This document shows, piece by piece, positions 35,264 through 46,945 of a DNA stretch of 64,000 nt; the first letter of the stretch is position 1; every line of letters begins with the position of its first letter. This DNA comes from Druceiella hillmani. Taxonomy: Eukaryota > Arthropoda > Insecta > Lepidoptera > Hepialidae. The stretch is from positions 9,665,001-9,729,000 of the forward strand of contig JAYKKI010000076.1 of the NCBI GenBank assembly GCA_039881145.1, given 5' to 3'. Made by a program: the position numbers and the translations under genes. Below the pieces are notes generated by a model, which made no database searches, had not been told where the DNA came from, and saw only the letters and a program-made list of their open reading frames with translations.

Positions 35264-36188
35264 CTCAAGACTCCATACTAGCGAACAGATTTAATTGCCT
35301 GCACTATTGCATACATACTCGCCTATTCGTATCCCTATGTGTGTGTGTGTGTAAATTAATGTAGGGCTGTCAGCAGCGTGCAGATAAAAAATATTTACTA
35401 ATACTACATATCGGTCTCGATCGTTGCGGTCAATCACGCCGATCAAGCGAGTTGATGCTATACGTCAGCAACATAGCTTTTTCTCTTTCTAACCAATAGC
35501 GTCGATCGAATGACTGTCTCGATAGCACGCTAGCATAGTAGACTTATATAGATAAATAAAGTGGTGACACAAAAGAAAATTATTTACAACAAACAAATAA
35601 ATGGAGACAAAATAATCTACTGTCCTTAGTGACTTTATTGTTTTTAAGCACTTGTACACAGTGCAATAATGGACTGTTATATTGAATTATTATAAACTTA
35701 AAAATTATTTTTTTTAAATTTATTTACTGTAAATAGTTAATTATAAGAGTAACCCTGACTTACACAAATTAAACTCAACCAAACATCGCACAATTTAACA
35801 AATCACAAGCGCACGCAGCAAGCGGCAACATAGGAACGCGTACACATGATCGTACCCATTATTTGAGGGTGACGTTAAATTGGCGGGGGGAGATGAATGT
35901 CGCTTCTTTATGTAGTAATAGTTAATATTCTTTGATATATCATTCAATATAACACGATCGCTACAAACCCGGACTAGCGTCATAGAGCCAAGTAATCCAG
36001 AAGATATTTCAATGATACGTAATAGAAATGAAACATTACATTATAATAAACAGAGAGGAAATGCAACAAGAGCAGCGTTTAAAATGGAATACTTTTACGT
36101 ATACCTATGGCATTCAAGCAAAAGAAACCCGAACTAATTTTAAAAACTAAAAATAAATAATTAAATAATTACATTTAAAATTTATTCT

Positions 36189-36201
36189 AATTTCTTTTTA
36201 C
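36189..36201. other. Empty LINE target site in copy B
   Basis: A single AATTTCTTTTTAC in the same context as the filled site in copy A. It is the pre-insertion sequence. Confidence 0.95.
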
Positions 36202-36215
36202 ATAAATTTAAATAT

Positions 36216-36381
36216 TTCGATTCATGTACACTTTCCGCATCATGTCCATTACCTCTTCCATACTCTCCATACGTTTCTTATGCTACTTTAGTTATAGTTC
36301 TTTGATAAAATCTTCGGTTTCATTAGTCATCGCCAACATCGCAGATTTATATGAAGAATCTGGTATATCCCCAGTATATAC
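36216..36381 (-). pseudogene. Myb/SANT-like C-terminal exon remnant, copy B
   Basis: Colinear with 31322-31505. The frame opens VYTGDIPDSS but acquires TAA and TAG in the region that encodes KELQLKEHKK in copy A. It then ends early through a further indel near 36225. Confidence 0.5.
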
Positions 36382-36852
36382 CTATAAAATGTAGAAAAAG
36401 TAATCCATAAAAGTGTGCTTGTTCGGTGAGTAGGAGTGAATTGCTAGATTATTTATAAAAAGAAATGCCAGTTCCCTTTTGATTGTTCTGTTTTATTTCG
36501 TTTTACTACACGTAGACAACTTTTCAGGACTATTGCAAATCTGCAAATGAGAAAATTTATTACATAGGCATAGGAAAATTTATTACAATTTTTCAAGATA
36601 CAATATTAACTAATATTTTCTTGTCCTTACAGATGCAGATATCAGTATCGGTACAGAAATATTGTACCATTTTATGATGTATTAAATTAATTAATAATTA
36701 ATAGAAACTTTCTTCTTTCAATTTGTACTAACTCTGATTCAATCATTTTTTCATTACCTATATTCTTAACCTCAGTGATCTTTTGACTAATTGCAGACTT
36801 TACTTGCATTACCCCAGTACAACTTTATTATTTGTAGACTTTGCATCCATAC

Positions 36853-36965
36853 CTTTCTTTCTAATGTTTCCAGTTTGTCTTTTCTTCTATGGAATAAGTT
36901 TGCTGTGTGGACGTTGACAAGAAGTGTAGATCTTGCGTGAATGTTGATGGCAGGTCAATAATGAA
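36853..36965 (-). pseudogene. Myb/SANT-like middle segment, copy B
   Basis: Counterpart of 31993-32105 with the same acceptor and donor bases. It reads FIIDLPSTFTQDLHF and has a TAG shortly before the donor that is absent from copy A. Confidence 0.4.
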
Positions 36966-36995
36966 CTGAGAAAATTCTAGCACAGAAATATACGG

Positions 36996-37133
36996 TTAGT
37001 CTCCTCCGCTTATTTTCAATGCATCTTTTTTGTGACGAGATAAATTCGCTTTAGCGGACATTCGCATCTGTTTCCATTGGATTTGCGACTGCTCTAGATC
37101 TCTCTCCTTCTTAAACTCATTGAACTCGTACAT
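36996..37133 (-). pseudogene. Myb/SANT-like DNA-binding domain remnant, copy B
   Basis: Counterpart of 32136-32273 with an uninterrupted frame: MYEFNEFKKERDLEQ, IQWKQMRMSAKANLSRHKKD and a terminal ISGGD. This is the better preserved copy of this exon. The gene is still broken because its downstream exons carry stops. Confidence 0.55.
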
Positions 37134-37758
37134 TTAAATTATCACTCATACATTCAAATTATATAAAGTCAAAAGAATCTCGATATATGTGTGTGTTACT
37201 TCATTATATTCAAAATATAAAAAGTATTTCAATGAAATTCAATGATCAATACCTTGGAGTTCATCTATCTTGGGGGTATCTAAGGTAGACGTAATTTAAG
37301 TGTCAAGAAACGGCTAAGAAAAACTCAACAAAAAACTCATACCAAAACTAATTACTACTAACATAAGTTCATCGATCAAAATTTCTGATTTCAGTTAAAT
37401 TAATGGCTCCAATTTGTGTGTAAATGGCTGTAATTTAAATAACACAAATAACATTTACATAAAGCATCCCCTATTTTATTGCAAAATATTGACACTGATC
37501 AATATAATAATAATGACAACATTTGTAATCAAAAATATTATTATCGTGTACATAAATTGCATTTCGGAACCTGGCTGAAATTTCCAAAACTACTTTAAAC
37601 CAGCACCTAGAAAAGGTTCAGAAATAAACAATGACTCCTCGAATGATACCTCGATTTAGTATAGTAACGTAAGTTTTATAAAATCCTATTATATATAAAT
37701 TTCTTTACTAACGTAAGTTTTATAAAATCCTATATATCCACCCAAAGTTTAAAATTTT

Positions 37759-38329
37759 CTCGGAGAGCTGTTATGCCTTCCTAATGTACTGGTTAATATT
37801 CATGTTCAAATAATTTACTTATCCTACGAGAATCTAAGAAATCCTTACTTACCTATCTGTTCAGCCCCCGAAAAATAATAATTAACAGAGCGCTTATCAG
37901 GGTCGGAGTTTTCAATCTAGTCATTTGAATGTTCCTGACGGTTACTATTTAAATGAACCAAATATATTAAATACTTGTATTTTATATTACCTTTTTAATT
38001 AAATAAAAATTTTTAAAAACCCAAGAGTCTTTCCTCGCATAATAATTGGTTTCCTCGTTTATTCTTCAGTTTTTGTATGAAAAGAGTTCAATCACTTCAT
38101 TCGATGCATATTTTAATTAAGTCATGATCGTATCAATCGTGGTATTCTAATGGATATGTGCTATATAAAATAATTTTAAAACTTATGGGCAATGAAGATT
38201 AATGAATAAAGTGAAGATAATCGAAGTGCATCAGACATGTTTTTGACTTACAATTTTTCATTAACTACAGAGACATTCTAATAATACGCAAAAATATTCG
38301 CAAATATGTAAGAAAATTCTAAATTGTTG

Positions 38330-38331
<2 letters not shown>
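37759..38331. other. Non-coding, right flank of the duplication
   Basis: AT-rich. No feature recognised. Confidence 0.5.

Positions 38332-38372
<41 letters not shown>
38332..38372. repeat. (TA)n microsatellite
   Basis: About 15 TA units followed by CACACATATAT. Confidence 0.85.
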
Positions 38373-38374
<2 letters not shown>

Positions 38375-40167
38375 TTTAATATTGTACTGAGGTATGGAAT
38401 AAATAACAAAACTATCTTGAATAACGTTTGAAAGAAACAGTTTACAGTCGCCATTTAAAAAAAAACTATTAAAATAAAATGCAGCCACAGATGCATTTTT
38501 CTCAAAAGTGACTTTTTACTAAAACCTCGCATAGTAATATTAGCTTTAATCTTTTACCATATACATAAATCTGCGAGGGCACACTATTTTATAACTCTGT
38601 AGTCTACTTTATATTAGATTATATTAATATAAAATATTATAGGAAATAATAATAGGACAGAAGTAGTGATAGGAAATATAATCAAGGAAGAAAAGAAATT
38701 GATAATGTGTTTCGTATTAAGGATCTATTTAGTGTAATTTAAATATAATCTTTCTCCTACCTCCATTTATCTTTTAATGTATCATGTTATACACTAATCA
38801 AAATGAAAAGCAAAGACTTGATAACATTTTTGTTTGAAAATATTAAAAATCTTTACATAATTTATTCGGCGTGACTGATCTTATTTTAAGGACACAAATT
38901 ATTTCAGTTTATTTAAACATTTTTGAAGACCTAAAAAGAGGTGAACTATTTGAAACTTACATGTTAAATGAAACATAAATTTTTTGATCGAAATTTGCAA
39001 GTAACAGACTATATATATTCACTCGCCTTAATTAACCTGACCCATAAAAATAACGTGTTTTCATATATATAATGAAGAAAATACCTTGTTTTGATCAGCT
39101 TTATAATAATAAAAACTCGTATGTATTTAAAGAAATGTTAATATCAATAATGAAATCGACGAAAACAAATTTCGTCCATAGTAATCTGATATTTTCCTTG
39201 AGTAAAATTTTAATATCATTAATAATATATAAATAAACTTCGATTCGCTTCTAAAAATCCGAATATTGGAAAGAGCAATATGTTGATAGCCCAACTAAAT
39301 TATAAAACTAAGAATGCATTTTGTATTCATGGTATAGTGATATTTACACGATTTCTACTTGCTAATAACCACTTCGCATGGCTAAACCAAAAAACGTTTT
39401 GCTAAAATTTAATGAAGAATACTCCTCAGTTCACGCAAACAACGAGGACTATACTCGTAAAAACGAAATGTTTCGATAATAAGGCTTAATAAGCTATAAA
39501 TTACACTTTACGTTTAATAATTCTAGGCATTTGCAGCAAATAAATGGAATATTATTTTATTCTTTGTGCTTTAAATAAAGGATGCGGGCTAGCTGATAAA
39601 ATTGTGAGATGATTTATTCAAATAATTACTTCAAGTCCTGCGCTGTTTGTGAACGACTGCGCTCAAAATGAAAAATGAGAAGTTATGAATGATACTGCAG
39701 AATAAAAGTTATCATACGATTAGTCACAATTAATGAATATTGTTATCGCAGTGTAACTATTAATCAACTTTGCAAATACACGGATTGTAAAAATATTATG
39801 GCCTATTCTTTGTTTAAAAATATTACCAGTCCTTATTGTTGATACATACCTTCTTTAACATGAAAAACGAGCGGTTTTGATTTTGTCATGTTATTAACAA
39901 AATAATATTTATTAAGAGGTCGTATTAATGGTAATTGTTACTGGCAGGTATAGTGTATTCTGGCACATAAAAACGTTCTAAATTTGAAATTTATTATTTT
40001 TTAATTAAAAGTCTCTTTCACTGACAAAAACGTATTTTGGCGGTAAATGAAATCCAACTCTTATTAAGTTCTTTTTCATTTGTTACGTTTTTTTATTTTA
40101 ACGAATAAATTTTAATTAAATTACTACTGTTTGCTGCATTAGTTCACTTCTGTTTGCTGTTCTCAAT
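38373..40167. other. Non-coding, no feature recognised
   Basis: AT-rich. No Tc1-type terminal repeat was recognised upstream of the frame at 40168. Confidence 0.5.
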
Positions 40168-40506
40168 ATGGATGAAAAAAAGAAAAGAGCCAGTGAAATT
40201 ATTGCACTGCTTGAAGAAGGCTGTAGCCAATGTTATGTGTCTCAGCAGTATTATGTGTGCCGTTCTATCGTCCAAAGGACCTGGCAACGATACCAAGAAA
40301 CGGGCTCCGCCAGAAGAAGGCCCGGTTCTGGAAGAAAACGGTGCACTGAGCTATGGAATGACCGCTTCATAGTCAGTCAAGCGCTACGAAATCGTCAAGT
40401 TACGTACGTGGGTCTCAAACAGAACTTCGAGGACGTTAGAGGTATACGAATAAGCCTATCACAGTACAGTCAGAAGCAGACTTCAGGCCGTCAGTATAAG
40501 AAGTAG
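40168..40506 (+). CDS. Stand-alone Tc1-type transposase N-terminal domain
   Basis: An intact 112-codon frame from ATG (40168) to TAG. Residues 8-60 match the paired-like helix-turn-helix of Tc1 transposases: IIALLEEGCSQ, then VQRTWQRYQETGSARRRPGS with the GRKR linker (AT-hook-like). The second DNA-binding subdomain follows (NDRFIVSQALRNRQ, then VRGIRISLSQ). The frame stops after QYKK, and no DDE catalytic domain follows in any frame. Intact Tc1 transposases are about 340 residues. It is probably a truncated relic. An intact DNA-binding-only protein that could bind Tc1 ends is the more interesting alternative. Confidence 0.65.
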   Translation: MDEKKKRASEIIALLEEGCSQCYVSQQYYVCRSIVQRTWQRYQETGSARRRPGSGRKRCTELWNDRFIVSQALRNRQVTYVGLKQNFEDVRGIRISLSQYSQKQTSGRQYKK

Positions 40507-43134
40507 TTAAAACCATGTGAAAATATTTAAAGATAATTCTATACGCACATCCTAATCACAACACAAGTTTCATTCTTTCGTTTATTTTTTATTTCATCTT
40601 ATGTTAATTGTTGACATGGAGATAAATAGAGGATCATTATAAACATTAGAAATAATTTTATTAGAGCAAGTCATTATAAACTGTGGAAATAGTTTCAATT
40701 AAATAGGTTGCTTGCTTATTTTACTTATAGAAACTATGGTACAGACAGTCTGTTAAGAAAGATAGACTAACGAATATTGTAAAATTATCTTTGTACCCAA
40801 TGGCTAGTAAACAAACAACAAAAAGTCTTCACGCTAATAAAATTAAAAGTCTGTAAATTATGAGTAAAAAACACAGTACAAATGGATACACTATACTCAA
40901 TCTTCAATTATTTTCTTTATTAGAATATTTTATATTTATCAAAGGTCGCTAAAGGTAACATATAAATTATTAACTCTTCGTCTACATTTAGATATCAACA
41001 GCACACAGAAGCGAAGCGACGGCAATAGTCGCGAGTGGTTAGCTATAAGACATTGAAGAGTTTCGTTCTTTATGTTCAAAGTCCAATGTCAGATCTTGCA
41101 AAGTAAAAACTACCAGTAACAAATATCTTGAATCACGGCTCATATGCTACGATCTGTTAAGGAGTTCCATTTTTCATCTCCAGAACTCATCGTTAGACCT
41201 GAACTGGTCGATGGAGTAGTTATTTTGCAAAATAATAAGTACCAGCAGTAAATATCTTATATTGCTATTAGATTGTATTATTAATTTTTGGTCTTCATAA
41301 TTAGATTATCACCATAATTATGTGGGATCATCTTGCTAGTACATATGTTTAAACAAAAAAATACTTACATGAATCGACCCTGAAATCTCTAAGAAATCAG
41401 TGTACATACATACAAAAAAATACGCACCGAACACATAATCTACTTCTTTTTTGAAGTCGGCTAATCATTATATATGCCTATAACAAATTCCCCGTGCGTA
41501 AAATATCTTACTTTCTTACAAAACTATGAACTTTAGGATCATCACTGCAGTTTTTTAGTAAACCTCTAATTATATTGTAGTAGTTTTTTTCCTAGAAAAT
41601 CTATACTTATTATTACTTAGCGGTTGGCGATATAGTGGCAAAAGAATATATTTTAAGTAGACCATTTTGCCAATATATTTGGAAGTATCTTATATAAAAT
41701 TGTAAAAAATAGTTTCAGAAACCTTTGTAACCAACATTTCAACTGATTGTATGGGATACACAGTACATGAAATGAATTAAAAAAACGTAGTGCAGTTTTT
41801 TTGTTATCATATGTTAATGTTTTGATGTGCAATATGAACTAAAATATCCTGACGAATATACCTCAAAAAATTACATACGGGCGTTTTTAATATATGCTGG
41901 ATGATAAGACAAATTTCAAGTTTAGATATCAAACAATATCTGTGAAAGAATGCTTTGATAGACGAACAGATGGACCTTGTGAATATTCCGTAATCTTACA
42001 AATAACCACTTTAATTTTATTATGTTCCTGTGTATCTCCGTGCGTTTATCACATCTTCCAAGTTTCTAAAATTTAGATTTGCATGTATGAAATTTGGCAT
42101 ATTTGTGTTTTCTATAAGAATCAATATTAATATGGGGAAAACAATTATTGCCTATTTTTTTAATGAACCTCCTCTTGCGGAGAAGGGACAAAGAGAAAAT
42201 ATTCCTTTTTCCTAGTTTTTCATACTTTCAAAAGTACAATTACGGATTTTCTAGATAGTTTATAATCCATTACAATATCTCAGTTCTTTAGTTGTTATTA
42301 CTATGATTCTATGAAGAGAGTCAAGTTTGCTATATTACATTTTATGTTATTTTATATTATATATCAAGCGACGGATTGCTACAAAATTTAGTACGCGTGG
42401 TTAATATAATTGAATATGATAACTGGCTAGCTTACTCATGATAAATACTACTCCACAAAAGTTAATATTTGTTAAAAGTAAAAACCTAAACCGCTGCGCA
42501 AATTTTGAAGAAATTTTGTGGAACACATTTTATGGATCGAGTTAATACATAAATTAGTATTTAACCCAATAAATAAAAATATTGCTGCAGGACAAAACAA
42601 GAAAAAGCTTAGCACGTCCTAATGTGTTAGTAGATGACGAGACTTGTTCACGTCTATCGGGAACAAAAACCTGCATTTAGGTTATCCTCCTCCGCCTCCC
42701 TTGCCCCATCACCTCAATAGAAAATATACGCGGGCGAAGTCAAAGGCAATAATTAGTCTTTTATAAAAGATTCCAGAATCTATCATCCCAGGATAGATAC
42801 AGTAAGGTACTTCATATAATTTTTTTTAAGGAAATGGATCATAATTGTACTCCTTCTCCATTTTCAAACCTTCCTTGTTTCTTGAAGCTCATTAAGCTCG
42901 AGCCCGAACTCGATGAGTTTCTTTTACTTTTAGCCATTGAGAAGTTTCCATAATCGTTTCCAATCTCACTTCTTTATCATTAGGTCCTCCCAGTTACAAC
43001 ACGTAGAAGTAGCTTATAGAAATATTATTACCAGCTTTTTCTCGGCATTTTTTGCCAATTCTCCAACTCAGTGCACCAACGTAATATAACATTTAAAATG
43101 ATGTATAAGTATAAGTAATTTTAAATCAATAATA
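40507..43134. other. Non-coding, no feature recognised
   Basis: AT-rich. A GC-richer patch at about 42600-42740 has no open frame that I recognise. Short frames at 41894 and 42030 have no motif. Confidence 0.45.
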
Positions 43135-43420
43135 AATAAATATTGCGCCACCTATTGATATATCGCAGTACCAAAATTACGATTACAGAATTAAAACGCC
43201 GAGTTTCTTCATACAGGAATAATATTTATCTGGTTAAAAGTAACCAGTGTGAATTAAGTGCCATGTTCGTACCAAGTTTTATAAAAATCTGTCGCGCCAT
43301 TTAGGTGCTATAGAGTATTACTTGTTCAAACAAAGTTTTCGTGGTTTTAATATTTCATGTGTGCGAAGCTGCGGACAATACATATCATATGTATTACTCA
43401 GCTACACGAAATATACGCAT
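43135..43420. mobile_element. Dispersed-element fragment related to 20356
   Basis: Contains GCGCCACCTATTGATAT, then ACCAAGTTTTATAAAAATC and GCGCCATTTAGGTGCTATAG, then GTGTGCGAAGCTG. The ACCAAGTTT...GCCGTTTAGGAG type of ending is, from general knowledge, typical of the same abundant insect repeats that begin CTAGCTGACCCG. Boundaries are not defined. Confidence 0.4.
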
Positions 43421-44378
43421 ACTAAATTTTATTGCCTGCTTGTAGAGTTATAAGGTAAAGAGTATCCAATTAAAGTACTATCGATATATAAAAATAGGGG
43501 CATTTTATTTTACCACGTCTAAATGTAAAATTACCCAAGAACGCATTATAGAAACACTTGCCTAAATTAAATTATAGATAACATTAAAATAACGTGATCT
43601 ATTAGTGATACACTACGGAATAGCTCTTTAATGTTTCATCCATCAATATAACACACATTTCATTTTAATATGTAGTTATTATTTCAAAAATTTGACTTCA
43701 ATAACCGTTACTTAATGGTATAATAAGCAACTATGAGATTACTTAGAGAAATATGTCAAATCAACAAGTATGTACGTACCAACTTATATAAGTTATATAA
43801 GGCTATATAGCCAAGAAAACTGGAAAATTATAATTTTGCAATAGACGATCTTCTTCCTAGCAATGCACGATCTTAGTATTAAGATTTCCTATTCTTATAT
43901 GTCCATTTTTAAAATAAAACTTAGGAAACTAATGAAATTACCTATGTAATCCCCATTTGACACTAACTAGTGGAACCTAGTGTTGATAAATTATCAGACA
44001 TTTTTACAGAATGTTCCACCTTTTGGGAATAATAATCGGACACAAAAATATTTATGCTCTAAACTTGATACCTCTTGATTTAGCATTCAGCGATTTTTAT
44101 TCACTCCACTTAAGCTTGATTTACTTGATATTTAACTTTGACTCCAACTCCAACTCGTGAAATATTTTCAGCATCATTTATTTTTTACTTATTCTGAAAA
44201 AATATCCTTTCCACAAATTCAGCAGTTTCAACTTGGCGATAAAAATTGAAGATTTATTTGCTGTAAAATTACATATCATGACAAATTCCATATATAAAAA
44301 TAAAATCTCATGGATAAATTCTTTATCTATAAGCAAATGACCAATTCTTAATCCAAAAGAAATTTTTTTTAGTAAGTA
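43421..44378. other. Non-coding, no feature recognised
   Basis: AT-rich. No coding or repeat signal. Confidence 0.5.
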
Positions 44379-44450
44379 ATTAATATTCCAAGCTAATATT
44401 TTATATATAATTAATCATGGATATATAAAATATTAGCTTGGAATATTAAT
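44379..44450. repeat. Perfect 30-bp inverted repeat, 12-nt loop
   Basis: Left arm 44379-44408 (begins ATTAATATTCCAAGC), loop 44409-44420, right arm 44421-44450. No mismatch. Confidence 0.95.
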
Positions 44451-44654
44451 TTAAATATTTCTTCTTATAAATAAAGTTTGGTTACAAAAAATGTTACATT
44501 TCTCAAATGTTAATTATTTTCAACATTTTTGAAATTGTAATGACAACACAAGGTAATTTCGTATTTATTATTCAACAATAAATTTTTGGCCTGTATTAAT
44601 TTCGTAAATATGCTTCCACGATTGATGACCGCAGATTTTGCTTTTTCAGTTTTC

Positions 44655-44714
44655 CTTCTTTTAATTTCTTAGACAATATTTTTAAAAAAATATTGTCTGA
44701 GAAATTAAAAGAAG
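44655..44714. repeat. 29-bp inverted repeat with one mismatch
   Basis: Left arm 44655-44683 (begins CTTCTTTTAATTTC), right arm 44686-44714. A third partial copy of the right arm follows directly at about 44724-44752 in direct orientation (GAAAATATTGTCAAAGAAAT). Confidence 0.9.
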
Positions 44715-44752
44715 TAAAAAAATAGAAAATATTGTCAAAGAAATTAGAAGAA

Positions 44753-46301
44753 ATTCCTGGTCTGTCATATTTTCAACAAGTCTGAAATTTTCTTTTCATA
44801 TAAAGACAATTATAAAAAAACAAAATTTAATACTTAAATATTTGATAAATATACCTCCATTAGGAGAGCAAATGATGTTGTTATCTGAAATGAATAAATA
44901 AAATAAAACTTTTACTATGGAAAAATAAAACTTATCGCCAAATTTAATCATTTCGTTAGAAGTGGTGTCACTGTTAAAAAAATATCAGTTTGAATCTGTA
45001 TGTTATTATGTTCTTTTTTATTTTCATATTCAAAGCCATTTTCTAATATCTCTTGTCGAAAATGCATGCCTCATTTTCAGAACTCCTTTACTTTTCAGTT
45101 AAAGAATAAACTATAAAATAACATTTATATCTCCAGAACTCGTTTCATAAAAAGTGTTTTAGCACCCCACTGGTATAATGTTAAATGATTGTTTGTCCTA
45201 TTGAGGGCAAATAAAACATAAAGGTACAGCTTTCACTAAGGGTGAATGACGGTTACGATTATCAAACATATATTTTCAGAGATTTATTGAGAAATAAGCA
45301 AAAAAAACTGGTTTCACTCCTTTATTTTTGAAACTACTGCACCCAAATTATGAAAAAAGCAAAGTTTTTAGAAGCCTGCGGGAATATATTAGGAAAACAA
45401 TAACCATGATTATTTATATCTTAGTTTTTGAGATATTGACGATAATATAAACGCACCACTTACTTAATAATGTTAGGTAATTTATAATATTTCTTGTTTA
45501 TTGATAAAGTAATTTCACTTCATCGATGCGCGAGCTGACTCATACTCGATCGATTTTTAAATAATACACAGAAATCAAATGCGTGTAAATAATGAGCGAC
45601 GATATTTATACAGACACCCATATTGAATGACATGATGGTCTATTTTGTTATAATGAAATATAACGATAGATTTAATTGGTATTTAAGTTAAAGAATTCGA
45701 AGATTTAACTATAAAAGGGACACTGTTACAATATTCCGTTAAAAATATTACCATTATGTCAACACCATTCGTTTATTTTTTCACCTGACTTTTCTTTACC
45801 TACTTAACGCAAGCGCCAATACAAGTCCTACCGCTTACCGCCTGATACTAGATGGGAATCGGTTCATGTCTGTTAATGTATATGTATATATGTATATATA
45901 TGTATAATGTGTATATAACATAAAATTTATGTACAGAAAATTAATTTATTCTGTTCGACCAAAACCAGAACTAACCTTTATATGTTTGTACAGACAAACT
46001 TATCCATTTTTTTTAATAACGTTACAAGAAAAGTAATAATGGTATGAATTTATGAATAATGTGAACTTTATCATATATTTGATTCATTTTCATGTTGTTT
46101 TTGAAAATGTTTCATGCCCAATGGCCAATTTATTATACAATCAATTTCTTTACAGATTAATTGTTATCAATTATTCATGTAAAGATTAGTACGAAATGTA
46201 TTTATTTATTTGCTTTAATATACACGATTTATACATATGGTGGACTCATTTCTACAAGAGTAACCTCTTACAACCAATCGGGATATGAAACTGCAATATG
46301 A
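44753..46301. other. Non-coding, no feature recognised
   Basis: AT-rich, with a short TATATG microsatellite at about 45870-45915. Confidence 0.5.
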
Positions 46302-46580
46302 ACGAGAATCAAACTCCGATTCCTACGCCACTACAAAAACGCATACAGCGTTGCGATCAACCCAACACACCACGGCGACAAAATTTATGAGGTAAAATGG
46401 AAATCTTCTGAAACAAAAAATAGTATTGTGACTCACCAGCACAAAGAATTGTACAATTTTCTCAATTTTTGCGATCAAAATGAATATACCTGTGAAAGAA
46501 ATATTTATTACACAGCACAAAAAAATTCGCAAAACATTCAAACCTTATATAAAGCTATATTAAGCCAACGTTACACCTAG
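46302..46580 (+). CDS. Candidate exon or pseudogene, no ATG start
   Basis: A 92-codon open frame between two stops with balanced amino-acid content: FLRHYKNAYSVAINPTHHGD, then KIYEVKWKSSE and KELYNFLNFC. The pattern of an EVKW strand, a variable loop and an ELYNFL helix recalls a PX-type fold. That is a weak resemblance from memory, not an identification. There is no initiator ATG and no strong acceptor, so it would be an internal exon or a relic. A 47-codon candidate exon on the same strand follows 220 bases downstream. Confidence 0.25.
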   Translation, partial: TRIKLRFLRHYKNAYSVAINPTHHGDKIYEVKWKSSETKNSIVTHQHKELYNFLNFCDQNEYTCERNIYYTAQKNSQNIQTLYKAILSQRYT

Positions 46581-46800
46581 CCTATATTAAGCAAGATGGC
46601 AGAAGCAAGTGAATATTACATTAAGTTCTTTCGTATAAATTTTACCACGCTTTCAAATATGCTATTTCACATACACATTCTAACATCGTAGGAGATCCGA
46701 GCTTTCTACGGAAGAAAAACACAAACTTGGAGCAACAATGAATATTTTTACGTGTTATCTTAAGGAAACTACATTTGAGTAATTTCCTTTATACTCTAAG

Positions 46801-46945
46801 GCTCTGTTTAGATAAGTGCTTTTCCCAGCGCCGTGTCGTAACAGGCAAAGCCACTCAATGCAAATCCTCCGTTGGACTTAAGCGTTGGCATCGAAAGTAC
46901 TTGTATGCATTTCTGTTGAAACTTGAACAAAAGCTCCATTTGTGA
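46801..46945 (+). CDS. Candidate terminal exon, unknown
   Basis: A pyrimidine-rich tract ending in AAG (46783-46800) precedes a 47-codon frame. It is Lys/Arg-rich (CFSQRRVVTGKATQCKSS, then LKRWHRKYLYAFLLKLEQKL) and ends at TGA. Composition is GC-richer than its flanks. It could pair with the open frame at 46302-46580. I do not recognise the product. Confidence 0.2.

Larger units (their letters stand above)
32883..37758. repeat. Segmental tandem duplication, copy B
   Basis: Begins directly where copy A ends (GTGTCGCATG at 32883) and ends at AAAATTTT near 37758. It is shorter because it lacks the LINE and two internal segments. Divergence from copy A is a few percent over most of its length, but a central ~600 bp tract is identical by eye. 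Confidence 0.9.

Noticed and set aside
24504..37758. The duplication units as complete transposons with terminal inverted repeats
   Set aside because: The unit ends (GTGTCGCATG and AAAATTTT) are not inverse of each other, so the duplication boundaries are not transposon ends.
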